Origin: Gammaproteobacteria bacterium
GTDB lineage: Bacteria > Pseudomonadota > Gammaproteobacteria > Halothiobacillales > Halothiobacillaceae
Length of the DNA: 14,170 nucleotides
Direction of reading: 5' to 3'
Assembly: GCA_029335925.2 (NCBI GenBank)
Contig: JARJMX020000115.1
Span: 1 to 14,170 of the forward strand
The notes below the pieces were generated by a model that did not search any database, was not told the DNA's origin, and worked only from the letters and a program-made list of their open reading frames with translations. Position numbers and translations under genes: made by a program. Below are positions 1 to 6,763 of the stretch, piece after piece (the first letter of the stretch is position 1; the number at the start of each line of letters is the position of its first letter).

Positions 1-372
1 GCAGAAGAGATTCTGCAACGGCTTAATCAGCCGGATATCGTGTTATTGGACGCCCGCAGCGCGGGTGAGTTTGTTGGCCACGACGTCCGCTCCGCGCGCG
101 GCGGACGCATTCCCGGCGCAGTGCATTTCGAGTGGTCGCGCGCGCTCGATCCATTCAACCACCACTGCTTCCGCTCGCCGCAAATCCTGCGCGACGAACT
201 GGCCGCAGCGGGCATTACCCCTGACAAGGAAGTGATCGCCTACTGCCAAACCCATCGACGCTCCTGTGTCTCTTGGTTCACCCTGCGGCTGCTTGGCTTT
301 CCGCGAGCCTATGGCTACCCTGGCGCATGGTCGGACTGGGGTAATCGGCCGGAACTGCCTGTAGAACGCTGA
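1..372 (+). CDS. Rhodanese-type sulfurtransferase, C-terminal part (5' end outside window)
   Basis: The reading frame is open from base 1 to the TGA at 370-372, so this is the C-terminal part of a gene that begins before the window. The protein has the rhodanese signatures: an LLDAR...GEF strand-turn near the start, GGRIPGAVH before the active-site helix, and a catalytic loop YCQTHRRS in which the Cys would carry the persulfide. It ends with the family-like GNRPELPVE tail. Such enzymes move sulfane sulfur from thiosulfate or 3-mercaptopyruvate to an acceptor such as cyanide or a thiol. The region resembles the C-terminal, catalytic half of tandem-domain thiosulfate sulfurtransferases, but the upstream half is not visible, so a single-domain protein cannot be excluded. 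It converges on orn with only 6 bp between the stop codons and no hairpin between them. Confidence 0.85.
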   Translation, partial: AEEILQRLNQPDIVLLDARSAGEFVGHDVRSARGGRIPGAVHFEWSRALDPFNHHCFRSPQILRDELAAAGITPDKEVIAYCQTHRRSCVSWFTLRLLGFPRAYGYPGAWSDWGNRPELPVER

Positions 373-378
373 CTGAGC

Positions 379-909
379 TCACTTGAGGATACGCTCCCGG
401 TAGTAGCGCAGTTCGTCGATCGAGGCGCGAATATCGGCGAGGGCCAGATGCACGTCGGCCTTCGCGAACTTCGGCACGTCGGGGTACCAGCGCTGGGCCA
501 GTTCCTTAAGGGTGCTAACGTCCAGATTGCGGTAGTGGAAAAAGCTTTCCAACTCCGGCATGTGGCGGGCGAGGAAGCGGCGATCCTGGCAGATGCTGTT
601 GCCGCACATTGGCGAGCTACGCGGAGCGACCCACTGCTTGAGAAAGGCCAGTGTGGCGAGTTCTGCGGCACGCGTGTCTTGGGTGCTCGCCCGCACCCGC
701 GCGATGAGACCGGAGCCACCATGCTGACGCTGGTTCCACTCGTCCATGCCGGCCAGCACGACTTCCGGCTGATGCAGGGCAATCACCGGTCCCTCGGCGA
801 GGATGTTTAACTGCGCGTCGGTCACGAGGGTGGCGATCTCGATGATCGAGTCTCGATCCGGATCCAGGCCGGTCATCTCAAGGTCGATCCAGACAAGGCG
901 GTTTTGCAT
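379..909 (-). CDS. orn: Oligoribonuclease (3'-5' exoribonuclease for short RNA)
   Basis: The 176-residue product matches the usual Orn length of about 180. It degrades 2-5 nt RNAs, including pGpG from cyclic-di-GMP turnover, to mononucleotides in the cytoplasm. All DEDDh catalytic residues are visible: D9 and E11 in [10 protein letters not shown]109 in CQDRRF, and H154 and D159 in HLALADI. The [15 protein letters not shown] stretch is typical of the family. The ATG at 907-909 is preceded by an AGGA-type ribosome-binding site. The gene is divergent from the downstream cytochrome gene. In many gammaproteobacteria orn lies near rsgA; here rsgA is about 2.3 kb away on the other strand. No clear promoter was identified in the short divergent intergenic region. 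Confidence 0.97.
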   Translation of the reverse strand: MQNRLVWIDLEMTGLDPDRDSIIEIATLVTDAQLNILAEGPVIALHQPEVVLAGMDEWNQRQHGGSGLIARVRASTQDTRAAELATLAFLKQWVAPRSSPMCGNSICQDRRFLARHMPELESFFHYRNLDVSTLKELAQRWYPDVPKFAKADVHLALADIRASIDELRYYRERILK

Positions 910-1028
910 GACGTGTCCTGTTGATTGATAAATAAAACCCGGGCATGACTAAAAAGCTTTGTCTCTCGCCCCCCCAAGATCATGGTCTACTCTCTGGCTC
1001 TGGTATGATCCCCCAAAGGAGATGCATG

Positions 1029-1313
1029 ATGCGCCACACCCTCACCTTGTCTGCCGCCGCCCTCGCCGCCATCCTGATTGCCCCCGCAGCCCAGGCTGCC
1101 GACCTTACCCTCGGCAAAAAGCTCCACAGCGAAAACTGCATCAAATGTCATGGAGCAGAAAAATACTCTGCCCCGGATCGGAAGGTGAACAGCATGAGCA
1201 CCCTCAAAACCTACGTCCAGGGCTGCGCCACCAACCTCAGCCTCTCCTGGTTCGAGGACGAAGTGGAGGCGGTGGCTACTTACATGAACAAGGAATTCTA
1301 CAAATTCAAATGA
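1029..1313 (+). CDS. Small periplasmic mono-haem cytochrome c
   Basis: The 94-residue precursor has a signal peptide: a short basic start, a hydrophobic Ala/Leu run at about 5-21, and an AQA cleavage site after residue 23. The mature protein is about 71 residues with a single haem-attachment motif CIKCH (C37, C40, H41), so it is probably a soluble electron carrier of the periplasm. No Met sits in the usual class I context near the C-terminus. M56, N69 (after a lone Cys, C66) and M86 are the only obvious candidates for a sixth haem ligand. AAAGGAG at 1015-1021 favours the ATG at 1029 (7-nt spacing) over the ATG at 1026. Upstream in-frame starts would add residues that do not look like a signal peptide. 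Its stop overlaps the phhB start (ATGA), which suggests translational coupling. Its redox partner is unknown. Confidence 0.85.
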   Translation: MRHTLTLSAAALAAILIAPAAQAADLTLGKKLHSENCIKCHGAEKYSAPDRKVNSMSTLKTYVQGCATNLSLSWFEDEVEAVATYMNKEFYKFK

Positions 1314-1654
1314 ACGTTACACCGCTCGCCCAACGCCGCTGCCTGAACCTGCATGGCGCCCAGGCTCACCTGAGCGCCGAGCAGATCCAGGAACTGCTCG
1401 GCCAGCTGCACCCTGACTGGCGACTCGGTCCGCACGGCGACGCCATTGTGCGTGAGTTCCGCTTCCACAATTTTCGTGAAACCATACTATTCGCCAACGT
1501 GATCGCTTGGCTGGCCGAGCAGGAAAATCATCACCCCGAACTGCGTCTTCGGTATAATACCTGTGCGGTTCACTACCGAACCGACGATGTCGGCGGCCTA
1601 TCGGAAAACGACTTCATTTGTGCCGCCAAAATCGACACCTTGGTGACCCTTTGA
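1310..1654 (+). CDS. phhB: Pterin-4a-carbinolamine dehydratase family protein
   Basis: The 114-residue product has the length and features of the PCD/DCoH family: W37 in PDWRL, then the E-x3-HHP motif (E70, H74, H75, P76), Y82, and the GGLSENDF...AAKID C-terminal block. These enzymes dehydrate 4a-hydroxytetrahydrobiopterin made by aromatic amino acid hydroxylases, and some homologues are linked to molybdopterin metabolism instead. At the third conserved active-site position, nine residues after Y82, the family motif has His or Trp; here it is D92 (codon 1583-1585). Activity is therefore uncertain and a structural or other pterin role is possible. The ATG at 1310 overlaps the cytochrome stop as ATGA and has no Shine-Dalgarno at proper distance, so translation is probably coupled to the cytochrome gene. 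A strong terminator follows. Confidence 0.88.
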   Translation: MNVTPLAQRRCLNLHGAQAHLSAEQIQELLGQLHPDWRLGPHGDAIVREFRFHNFRETILFANVIAWLAEQENHHPELRLRYNTCAVHYRTDDVGGLSENDFICAAKIDTLVTL

Positions 1655-1680
1655 TTTGACCGACAAGGTCTGGTTGATAC

Positions 1681-1721
1681 GGGGGGCTGCCCCAATGCTG
1701 GGCAGCCCCCCCGTCGTTTTT
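1681..1721 (+). terminator. Strong intrinsic terminator after phhB / before mgtE
   Basis: A perfect 12-bp G+C-rich stem (1681-1692 paired with 1700-1711, loop of 7 nt) is followed by CGTCG and TTTTT at 1717-1721. It lies 26 nt after the phhB stop and ends about 20 nt before the mgtE start. It should end the cytochrome-phhB transcript, or act as an attenuator for mgtE. Confidence 0.85.
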
Positions 1722-1741
1722 GGCTTTTGAGGAGCATGGGC

Positions 1742-3187
1742 ATGAGCGAGAAGAATCGCACCTCAGATCGCATCCCGGAGCTGGTGCGCGAGATCCGTGA
1801 TCTTCTCGATCGCCAGCGGCTGGTCGAGCAGCTCATCCATCGTCAGGAGGTTCTGACAGAGCGTAACGATCTGGTCGAAACCCTGGTGCACAAACAGCAT
1901 CTGGCGGCCCTCTCGGCCAAACTCGAGACCCTGCACGCCGCCGACATCGCGCGCATCCTTGAGATGCTTCCACTGCAGGACCGCCTGGTGGTCTGGGACC
2001 TGGTCAAGACCGACATGGACGGCGAGGTGCTGCTTGAGGTCTCCGACGCGGTGCGCGAATCCCTCATCGAGGCGATGGACACCCACGAGCTGGTCGCTGC
2101 GACCGAGCAGCTCGACACCGACGAGATCGCCGACCTCGCGCCCGACCTGCCCGACGAGGTGGTGCAGGGCATTTACAAGACTCTCAACCCCGAGGAACGC
2201 GAGCAGCTGCGCATCGCCCTCTCCTATCCCGAGGACTCGATCGGCGCGCACATGGACTTCGAGATGGTGAGCGTGCGCGAGGACGTCACCGTCGAGGTAG
2301 TGTTGCGCTATCTGCGTCGCCTGCGCGAGCTGCCCGACCACACGGACCAGCTGTTCGTGGTCGATCGCAATGAACATCTGCGTGGCGTGCTGCCCCTCAA
2401 CGCGCTCCTGGTCTCCGACCCGGACACCGAGGTCGGCAGCATCATGAATGCCAACCCCATCCGCTTCAGCCCGGACGATGCTGCACGTGCGGCCGCCGAG
2501 GCCTTTGAGCGTTACGACCTGATCACCGCTCCAGTCGTCGACCACGACGGCGTCCTGGTGGGACGGCTCACCGTCGATGCCATCGTGGACTACATCAAGG
2601 AGCGCCAAGACATCGAACGCTTGAGCCAGGGCGGTCTGCGCGAGGAAGAGGATATCTTCGCCCCCATCTGGAGTAGTGTGAAAAACCGTGGCCCATGGCT
2701 GGGCCTAAACCTGATCACGGCTCTCATTGCCTCGCGGGTGATCGGCCTGTTCGAAAGCACCATTGAGCAATTGGTCGCCCTCGCCACCTTGATGCCCATC
2801 GTTGCTGGCATGGGGGGCAATATTGGTAATCAGACCATCACCATGATCGTGCGCGCACTAGCCACCGGCCAACTCAATCAGCACGATATTCGCGACCTCT
2901 ACTTCAAGGAGGTGAAACTCGCGCTGATCAACGGCGCGGTATGGGGCGGCATGATGGCTCTCATCACCTTCCTGCTCTACCAGGATGCCCCGCTGGCAGG
3001 AGTGATGATGCTGGCGATGACCCTGAACTTTCTCGTGGCTGCCCTCATGGGCGTGACCATCCCTGTCCTGCGTGCCCGCTTGGGACGCGACCCCGCCCTC
3101 GGCTCGAGCGTGCTGATCACCGCCATTACCGACACTGGCGGCTTCTTTATCTTCCTGGGCCTGGCCACCCTGTTCCTGCTGAAATAA
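1742..3187 (+). CDS. mgtE: MgtE-family magnesium transporter
   Basis: The 481-residue inner-membrane protein carries Mg2+ through a channel gated by intracellular Mg2+. Visible layout: a charged helical N-terminal extension (about 1-50), the MgtE N domain (about 52-155, acidic and helical), a CBS pair (about 160-222 and 223-286), a connecting plug helix, then five membrane segments at about 315-335, 345-372, 392-412, 420-441 and 456-479. Pore hallmarks are PIVAGMGGNIGNQT (352-365) and D464 in ITDTGGFF, at the position of the pore Asp of the Thermus enzyme. GAGGAG at 1729-1734 fits the ATG at 1742 (7-nt spacing) better than the ATG at 1736 or the TTG at 1727. rsgA begins 6 nt after its stop, so the two are probably cotranscribed. 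Only about 30 nt separate the preceding terminator from the start, leaving little room for a promoter of its own. Confidence 0.96.
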   Translation: MSEKNRTSDRIPELVREIRDLLDRQRLVEQLIHRQEVLTERNDLVETLVHKQHLAALSAKLETLHAADIARILEMLPLQDRLVVWDLVKTDMDGEVLLEVSDAVRESLIEAMDTHELVAATEQLDTDEIADLAPDLPDEVVQGIYKTLNPEEREQLRIALSYPEDSIGAHMDFEMVSVREDVTVEVVLRYLRRLRELPDHTDQLFVVDRNEHLRGVLPLNALLVSDPDTEVGSIMNANPIRFSPDDAARAAAEAFERYDLITAPVVDHDGVLVGRLTVDAIVDYIKERQDIERLSQGGLREEEDIFAPIWSSVKNRGPWLGLNLITALIASRVIGLFESTIEQLVALATLMPIVAGMGGNIGNQTITMIVRALATGQLNQHDIRDLYFKEVKLALINGAVWGGMMALITFLLYQDAPLAGVMMLAMTLNFLVAALMGVTIPVLRARLGRDPALGSSVLITAITDTGGFFIFLGLATLFLLK

Positions 3188-3193
3188 GGCCCC

Positions 3194-4174
3194 ATGAACA
3201 AGCGCCACCTGAGCGACCGACAAAAGCGCCATATCCAGCAGCGGCGCGCCCAGGAGGCCGAGAACCTTGCCCTGCGTCCGGGCCTCGTCGTTGCTCACCA
3301 TGGCAAACAGGTCCTAGTCGAGGACCTCGCGAGCGGTACACGTCATCCCTGCGTCTTCCGCCAGACCCTAGGCGGGGTGGTCACGGGCGACCGGGTGCGC
3401 TGGCAGATGCAGCCTGACGGCAAGGGCACGGTCGAGTTCGTCGAGCCCCGAAGATCAGTCCTGATCCGGCCGGACACCCTCGGCAAGCCGCGCATGATGG
3501 CCGCCAACATTGACCAAGTGCTGATCACTCTCTCCCCGGTGCCAGAGCCCAATCCCAGCATGATCGACCGCGCCATTGTCGCCGCCCTCGACCTGCCTGC
3601 CCGCCCCATCCTGCTGGTCAACAAGATCGACCTCATGGATGAGGAGGGACGCGAGTTCATACGGGCCTTCCTAAGCGAATGGACGAATATCGGCATCACT
3701 GCCCTCGAACTCTCCGCCAGCACCGGCGAAGGTCTGGACGTACTGAAGGACCTATTGGATGGCCATGAAAGCCTGTTCGTCGGTCTCTCCGGGGTGGGCA
3801 AGTCGTCCATCGTGCGCGCCCTGCTGCCCGAAGGCGTCCAGATCGCCGTGAGCGAGATCTCCGAGCACAGCTTGGAAGGCCGCCACACCACCCGCACCAG
3901 CACCCTCTACCACCTGCCTGGCGGCGGGGATGTGGTGGATGCCCCGGGCGTGCGCGACTTCGGCGTGTGGGCGATGAGCCCCGAGGCCGTCCTACGCGGC
4001 TTCGCGGAGATCCAAGAGGCGGCGCAGGCGTGCCGGTTTGCCAACTGCACCCACCGCATGGAACCCGGTTGCGCGGTCAAGCAGGCGGTCGTGGATGGCC
4101 GCATCAGTGCGCGGCGCTACCAAAGCTATCTGGAACTCATGGAGCAGGCCTTGAGCAAGCCCTGGGAAGGCTGA
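3194..4174 (+). CDS. rsgA: Small ribosomal subunit biogenesis GTPase RsgA
   Basis: The 326-residue circularly permuted GTPase helps late 30S maturation and hydrolyses GTP on the ribosome. It has an OB-fold N-terminal domain (about 25-95), then G motifs in permuted order: NKID (143-146, G4), the SAS stretch (about 174-176, G5), the P-loop GLSGVGKS (197-204, G1), a Thr-rich switch (HTTRTST, 231-237) and DAPG (249-252, G3). A zinc-binding C-terminal domain follows, with C280, C285, H287 and C293. The ATG at 3194 lies 6 nt after mgtE with a weak AAGG site 4-5 nt upstream, so coupling to mgtE is likely. The length and all key residues are intact. Confidence 0.97.
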   Translation: MNKRHLSDRQKRHIQQRRAQEAENLALRPGLVVAHHGKQVLVEDLASGTRHPCVFRQTLGGVVTGDRVRWQMQPDGKGTVEFVEPRRSVLIRPDTLGKPRMMAANIDQVLITLSPVPEPNPSMIDRAIVAALDLPARPILLVNKIDLMDEEGREFIRAFLSEWTNIGITALELSASTGEGLDVLKDLLDGHESLFVGLSGVGKSSIVRALLPEGVQIAVSEISEHSLEGRHTTRTSTLYHLPGGGDVVDAPGVRDFGVWAMSPEAVLRGFAEIQEAAQACRFANCTHRMEPGCAVKQAVVDGRISARRYQSYLELMEQALSKPWEG

Positions 4175-4223
4175 GGCTGCCCCTGCTAAGCTCCATGGAC
4201 AGCGACCCCTCACGGGGGACCAC

Positions 4224-4493
4224 GTGAGCATGCAGCAAGGGTACCTCATCACCCTCTGCCTGACAGGGAACGTGATGAGCAGGCACGGGATCAACCAGAT
4301 CCTCTCCCACCTCTGCCTGCCCAGGATCCACGAGACTGCCATGGACTCCGCACTCGGCTACGTGCACCTGACCGAGGAGGTCAACGGCCCCCTGCCCCGC
4401 GTAGTCGATCCTACCTACATCTGGGGCGACACCCTGGCCCGGGCCATACTGGAGCGCCTGCGACCGGACCTGGGCATCAGCTATCTGGCATAA
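4224..4493 (+). pseudogene. N-terminal remnant of a CapA-like (poly-gamma-glutamate capsule) protein
   Basis: This 89-codon frame (GTG at 4224 or ATG at 4230) resembles the first part of CapA-family putative metallophosphatases as I recall them: a LTGxVM opening followed by RHGINQIL, then NGPLPRxVDxxYIWGD and RPDxxIS. Full proteins of this family are several hundred residues long. This one stops at 4491-4493, about where the conserved NLET motif should begin, and I find no continuation in any frame downstream. The family GDVM motif also reads GNVM, replacing a metal-binding Asp. It is therefore most likely a truncated, non-functional gene. The identification rests on motif memory, not a search; a genuine small protein of unknown function is the alternative. 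GGGGG at 4214-4218 could serve as ribosome-binding site for the GTG, and an imperfect hairpin (CTCACG/CGTGAG, 4209-4228) covers it. Confidence 0.6.
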
Positions 4494-4520
4494 GAAAGTT
4501 CAATGAGTGCTTTCTTATGC
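4488..4520. repeat. Perfect 11-bp inverted repeat across the capA-remnant stop codon
   Basis: GCATAAGAAAG at 4488-4498 is exactly complementary to CTTTCTTATGC at 4510-4520, with an 11-nt A+T-rich spacer. The TAA stop of the capA remnant lies inside the left arm. No T-run follows on either strand, so it is not a canonical intrinsic terminator. It could be a weak terminator, a protein-binding palindrome, or a deletion scar. Confidence 0.6.
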
Positions 4521-4582
4521 ACACCCCCAGCTTCTGTTAGCCTACAAAATGGCTTTGTCATTCAGTTCAAGGCGGTGGCGTC

Positions 4583-5305
4583 ATGTTGCAGGCACTGAAG
4601 AACCTATGGTTTCGCGACCCTTCCGAAACCCCTGTCTACATCAACGACATTGCGGTGCGGATTCGCGCCGGCATGCTCCTGTTCATCCCGCTCTACATGG
4701 CGCTGACCTTGTGGGATGCCATCTATGGCACCCACTGGATCGTCGATGGCAACAGCATCGTCGACACCTACGAGACGGACTGGGACGGGCACACCATCTA
4801 CTCTGCCCAGGTCATCAAGCGCACTTGGGAATACACCACCCAGACCTGGGTGCTGTTCTACGCCCTGTTCGAGATGCTGGCGAGCATGTTCGTCTTCACC
4901 TCCCACCTCTCTCCCACCATCCTGATCGCCAGCCTGCTCGCCCAAAGACAGGCCCCCGTCTGGAAACCCCTGGTTCCGAAACGCTTCGCCTGGAGCATCG
5001 GCGCAAGCTTCATCATCGTCTGCCTGGTTTTCTTTAACCCAGTGCCGGTGGCCGAATTCGTCAACCGCATCGCGGGAAGCGCGGTGCTTCCGGAAACCGA
5101 AACATTCATGCCCTACTGGATTCCGCTGGTACTGGTCTGGGTCTGCCTCGGATTCATGTGGCTCGAGGCCATCCTGGGCTTCTGCGTGGGCTGCAAGGTT
5201 CACGCCCTGCTGGTGAAACTCGGGGTGCTCAAAGAAGCCTGTGAGGCCTGCAACAATATCGATTGGGAGGCGATTCAACGCCGCCATCAGGCCCGCCAGA
5301 ATTGA
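4583..5305 (+). CDS. DUF4395-like integral membrane protein
   Basis: The 240-residue predicted inner-membrane protein is of unknown function. Hydrophobic segments lie at about 28-47, 86-120 (probably two short spans), 137-153 and 178-203. Features recalled from DUF4395 proteins are an early NDIAVRIRAG, a P-x-RFAWSIG stretch at 132-140 opening a membrane span, and GFCVGCKVHALL (199-210) at the end of the last span, containing a CxxC pair (C201, C204). A second CxxC (C220, C223) follows in CEACNN just after the membrane. The four cysteines could bind a metal or take part in thiol redox chemistry, which is inference. The ATG at 4583 has a loose AAGGCGGTGG upstream. It converges on hinT and ends before a hairpin terminator. 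The family assignment is from motif memory; function is not known. Confidence 0.75.
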   Translation: MLQALKNLWFRDPSETPVYINDIAVRIRAGMLLFIPLYMALTLWDAIYGTHWIVDGNSIVDTYETDWDGHTIYSAQVIKRTWEYTTQTWVLFYALFEMLASMFVFTSHLSPTILIASLLAQRQAPVWKPLVPKRFAWSIGASFIIVCLVFFNPVPVAEFVNRIAGSAVLPETETFMPYWIPLVLVWVCLGFMWLEAILGFCVGCKVHALLVKLGVLKEACEACNNIDWEAIQRRHQARQN

Positions 5306-5331
5306 GGCCCACCGGTGAGGCATCACAACTC

Positions 5332-5353
5332 CGGCACCTGGGGGCCGGTGCCG
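5332..5353. repeat. Short inverted repeat after the DUF4395 gene
   Basis: CGGCACC (5332-5338) pairs with GGTGCCG (5347-5353) across an 8-nt G-rich loop. It lies 27 nt after the stop codon, without a T-run. It may stabilise the 3' end of the transcript. Confidence 0.4.
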
Positions 5354-5370
5354 CCTAGGTCATCGAAAGA

Positions 5371-5396
5371 GAAGGGGAGCCCAATGGCTCCCCTTC
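5371..5396. terminator. Probable bidirectional terminator between convergent genes
   Basis: A perfect 11-bp stem (GAAGGGGAGCC at 5371-5381 with GGCTCCCCTTC at 5386-5396) encloses a 4-nt loop. It lies between the ends of the DUF4395 gene (+) and hinT (-). On the minus strand it is followed by TCTTTC, and on the plus strand by CTCATT, so the tails are modest. Its position suits termination from both sides. Confidence 0.7.
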
Positions 5397-5419
5397 CTCA
5401 TTCAGGCATTGCGAGCTTT

Positions 5420-5764
5420 TCAGCCCGGCGGCCAGGTCATTTGTCGGCCGGCCAGCAGGTGCAGGTGCAGATGGTAGACCTCCTGTCCGCCGTGCCGGTT
5501 GCAGTTGAATACGGTGCGGTAGCCGTCCTCCGCGAAACCCATTTCGCTCGCCAGCTGCTTGGCCACAAGGTGAAGCTTGCCGATCAGCGGCGCGTCCGCA
5601 GGCGTCAGGTCGTTGAGGGTCGCGATCGGCTTCTTCGGGATGATGAGGATGTGCACGGGTGCCTGCGGGTTGATGTCCCGGAAGGCCAACACCTCCTCGT
5701 CCTCGTATACGATCTGGGCAGGAATCTCCTTGCGGATGATCTTGCTGAAGATGGTTTCAGCCAT
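5420..5764 (-). CDS. hinT: HIT-family purine nucleoside phosphoramidase (HinT-like)
   Basis: The 114-residue protein matches the Hint branch of the histidine-triad family, cytoplasmic dimers that hydrolyse AMP-linked phosphoramidates and acyl-adenylates. It opens with [14 protein letters not shown], has [19 protein letters not shown], and carries the catalytic triad HLHLH at 98-102 (H98, H100, H102). The ATG at 5762-5764 is chosen because GAGGAG (complement of 5770-5775) lies 5 nt upstream; an in-frame GTG two codons earlier overlaps that site. It is the last gene of the dnaX-ybaB-recR-hinT string, 16 nt after recR, and is followed by a terminator hairpin. Its physiological substrate in bacteria is not settled. 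Confidence 0.95.
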   Translation of the reverse strand: MAETIFSKIIRKEIPAQIVYEDEEVLAFRDINPQAPVHILIIPKKPIATLNDLTPADAPLIGKLHLVAKQLASEMGFAEDGYRTVFNCNRHGGQEVYHLHLHLLAGRQMTWPPG

Positions 5765-5780
5765 GGTCACTCCTCATAAG

Positions 5781-6377
5781 TCAGATCGGGCGGCGGCCCT
5801 GCAAGGCATGCGCCAGGGTGCCGCCGTCCACGAATTCCAGCTCTCCCCCCATCGGCACACCCTGCGCCAGGCGTGTGGCCCGGATGCCGCGCGCGCGGCA
5901 TATTTCAGCGATGACGTGGGCGGTGGTCTCCCCCTCCACGGTGCTGCTGGTGGCGACAATCACCTCCTGCACCTCGCCCGTACCCAGCCGCGCCTCGAGC
6001 AGGTCGAGGCCGAGCTCACGCGGGCCGATGCCATCCAGCGGACTCAGGCGCCCCATGAGGATGAAGTAGAGGCCACCGTAGGCACCCGAGCTTTCCAGCG
6101 AGACCATATCCTGCGGCCACTCGACCACGCACAGCAAGGCCCGGTCACGCTGGGGGTTGCGGCACAGCCCGCACACCGGCTCCTCGGTCAGGGTCCGGCA
6201 TTCTGCACAATGCCCCACCCGCTCGGCCGCCGCCTCAAGTGCCGAGGCCAGACGGCGGGCGCCATCGCGATCGCGCTGGAGCATGTGCAGGGCCAGCCGC
6301 TGGGCGGACTTGGGCCCCACGCCCGGCAGGCGCCGCAGGGAATCGATCAGCTCGGTGACGAGAGGAGAGAAGTTCAT
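5781..6377 (-). CDS. recR: Recombination mediator protein RecR
   Basis: The 198-residue protein is full length for RecR. With RecO (also in this window) it loads RecA on SSB-coated gaps. Domains in order: a helix-hairpin-helix ([17 protein letters not shown], 14-30), a four-Cys zinc finger (C57, C60, C69, C72), a Toprim domain (about 80-175, with VVEWPQD and [19 protein letters not shown]) and a C-terminal [12 protein letters not shown] segment. The ATG at 6375-6377 has no strong Shine-Dalgarno and lies 12 nt after the ybaB stop, so it is probably translated by coupling. The gene order dnaX-ybaB-recR is widespread in bacteria. Confidence 0.97.
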   Translation of the reverse strand: MNFSPLVTELIDSLRRLPGVGPKSAQRLALHMLQRDRDGARRLASALEAAAERVGHCAECRTLTEEPVCGLCRNPQRDRALLCVVEWPQDMVSLESSGAYGGLYFILMGRLSPLDGIGPRELGLDLLEARLGTGEVQEVIVATSSTVEGETTAHVIAEICRARGIRATRLAQGVPMGGELEFVDGGTLAHALQGRRPI

Positions 6378-6389
6378 CAGATCAGATGC

Positions 6390-6716
6390 TTAGAATGGCA
6401 TCTTGAAGCCAGGAGGCATCGGTATGCCGGAGGCGACGCCAGCCATGCGGTTCTGGATCTCGGCATCGACCTTGCGTACCGCATCGTTCATGGCCGCAGC
6501 GATCAGATCTTCCAACATCTCCTTGTCGTCGCTCATCAGGCTCGGATCGATGGTCACGCGGCGCACCTCGTGACGGCCGGTCATCACCACACTCACCATG
6601 CCGCCGCCAGCCTCCCCAGTCACCTCCATGCGCGCGATCTCTTCCTGGGTCTTCTGCAGATTTTCATGCATCTTCTGGGCCTGCTTCATCAGCTGGCTAA
6701 GACCGCCTTTCATCAT
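6390..6716 (-). CDS. ybaB: YbaB/EbfC family nucleoid-associated DNA-binding protein
   Basis: The 108-residue protein is typical of YbaB/EbfC, small dimers that bind DNA and sit on the nucleoid. The opening [28 protein letters not shown] block is an amphipathic helix rich in Met, Gln and Lys. A central sheet ([14 protein letters not shown]...[11 protein letters not shown]) and a C-terminal helix ([14 protein letters not shown]) follow, then a Gly/Pro/Met-rich tail ([11 protein letters not shown]). Two ATG codons are adjacent at the start; AAAGAGA 9 nt upstream favours the first. It sits 47 nt after dnaX and 12 nt before recR. Confidence 0.95.
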   Translation of the reverse strand: MMKGGLSQLMKQAQKMHENLQKTQEEIARMEVTGEAGGGMVSVVMTGRHEVRRVTIDPSLMSDDKEMLEDLIAAAMNDAVRKVDAEIQNRMAGVASGIPMPPGFKMPF

Positions 6717-6763
6717 GATGTTCTGTCTCTTTGTGCTATGGATGTCATTGATACTGTGCTGCT

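Noticed and set aside
1001..1009. TGGTATGAT, resembling an extended -10 promoter element before the cytochrome gene.
   Set aside because: A start about 7 nt downstream would fall inside the ribosome-binding site at 1015-1021, and no -35 hexamer is at a proper distance.
1763..2608. A 281-codon minus-strand frame opposite mgtE.
   Set aside because: Composition (Val/His/Asp/Gln-rich) is that of the complement of the acidic MgtE N domain and CBS region; no motif is present.
4604..5326. A 240-codon open frame on the minus strand, the same length as the DUF4395-like gene opposite.
   Set aside because: It is antisense to a protein with coherent membrane spans and family motifs. Its own translation is rich in Asp, Glu, His and Gly without recognisable domains, as expected of a shadow frame in G+C-rich DNA.
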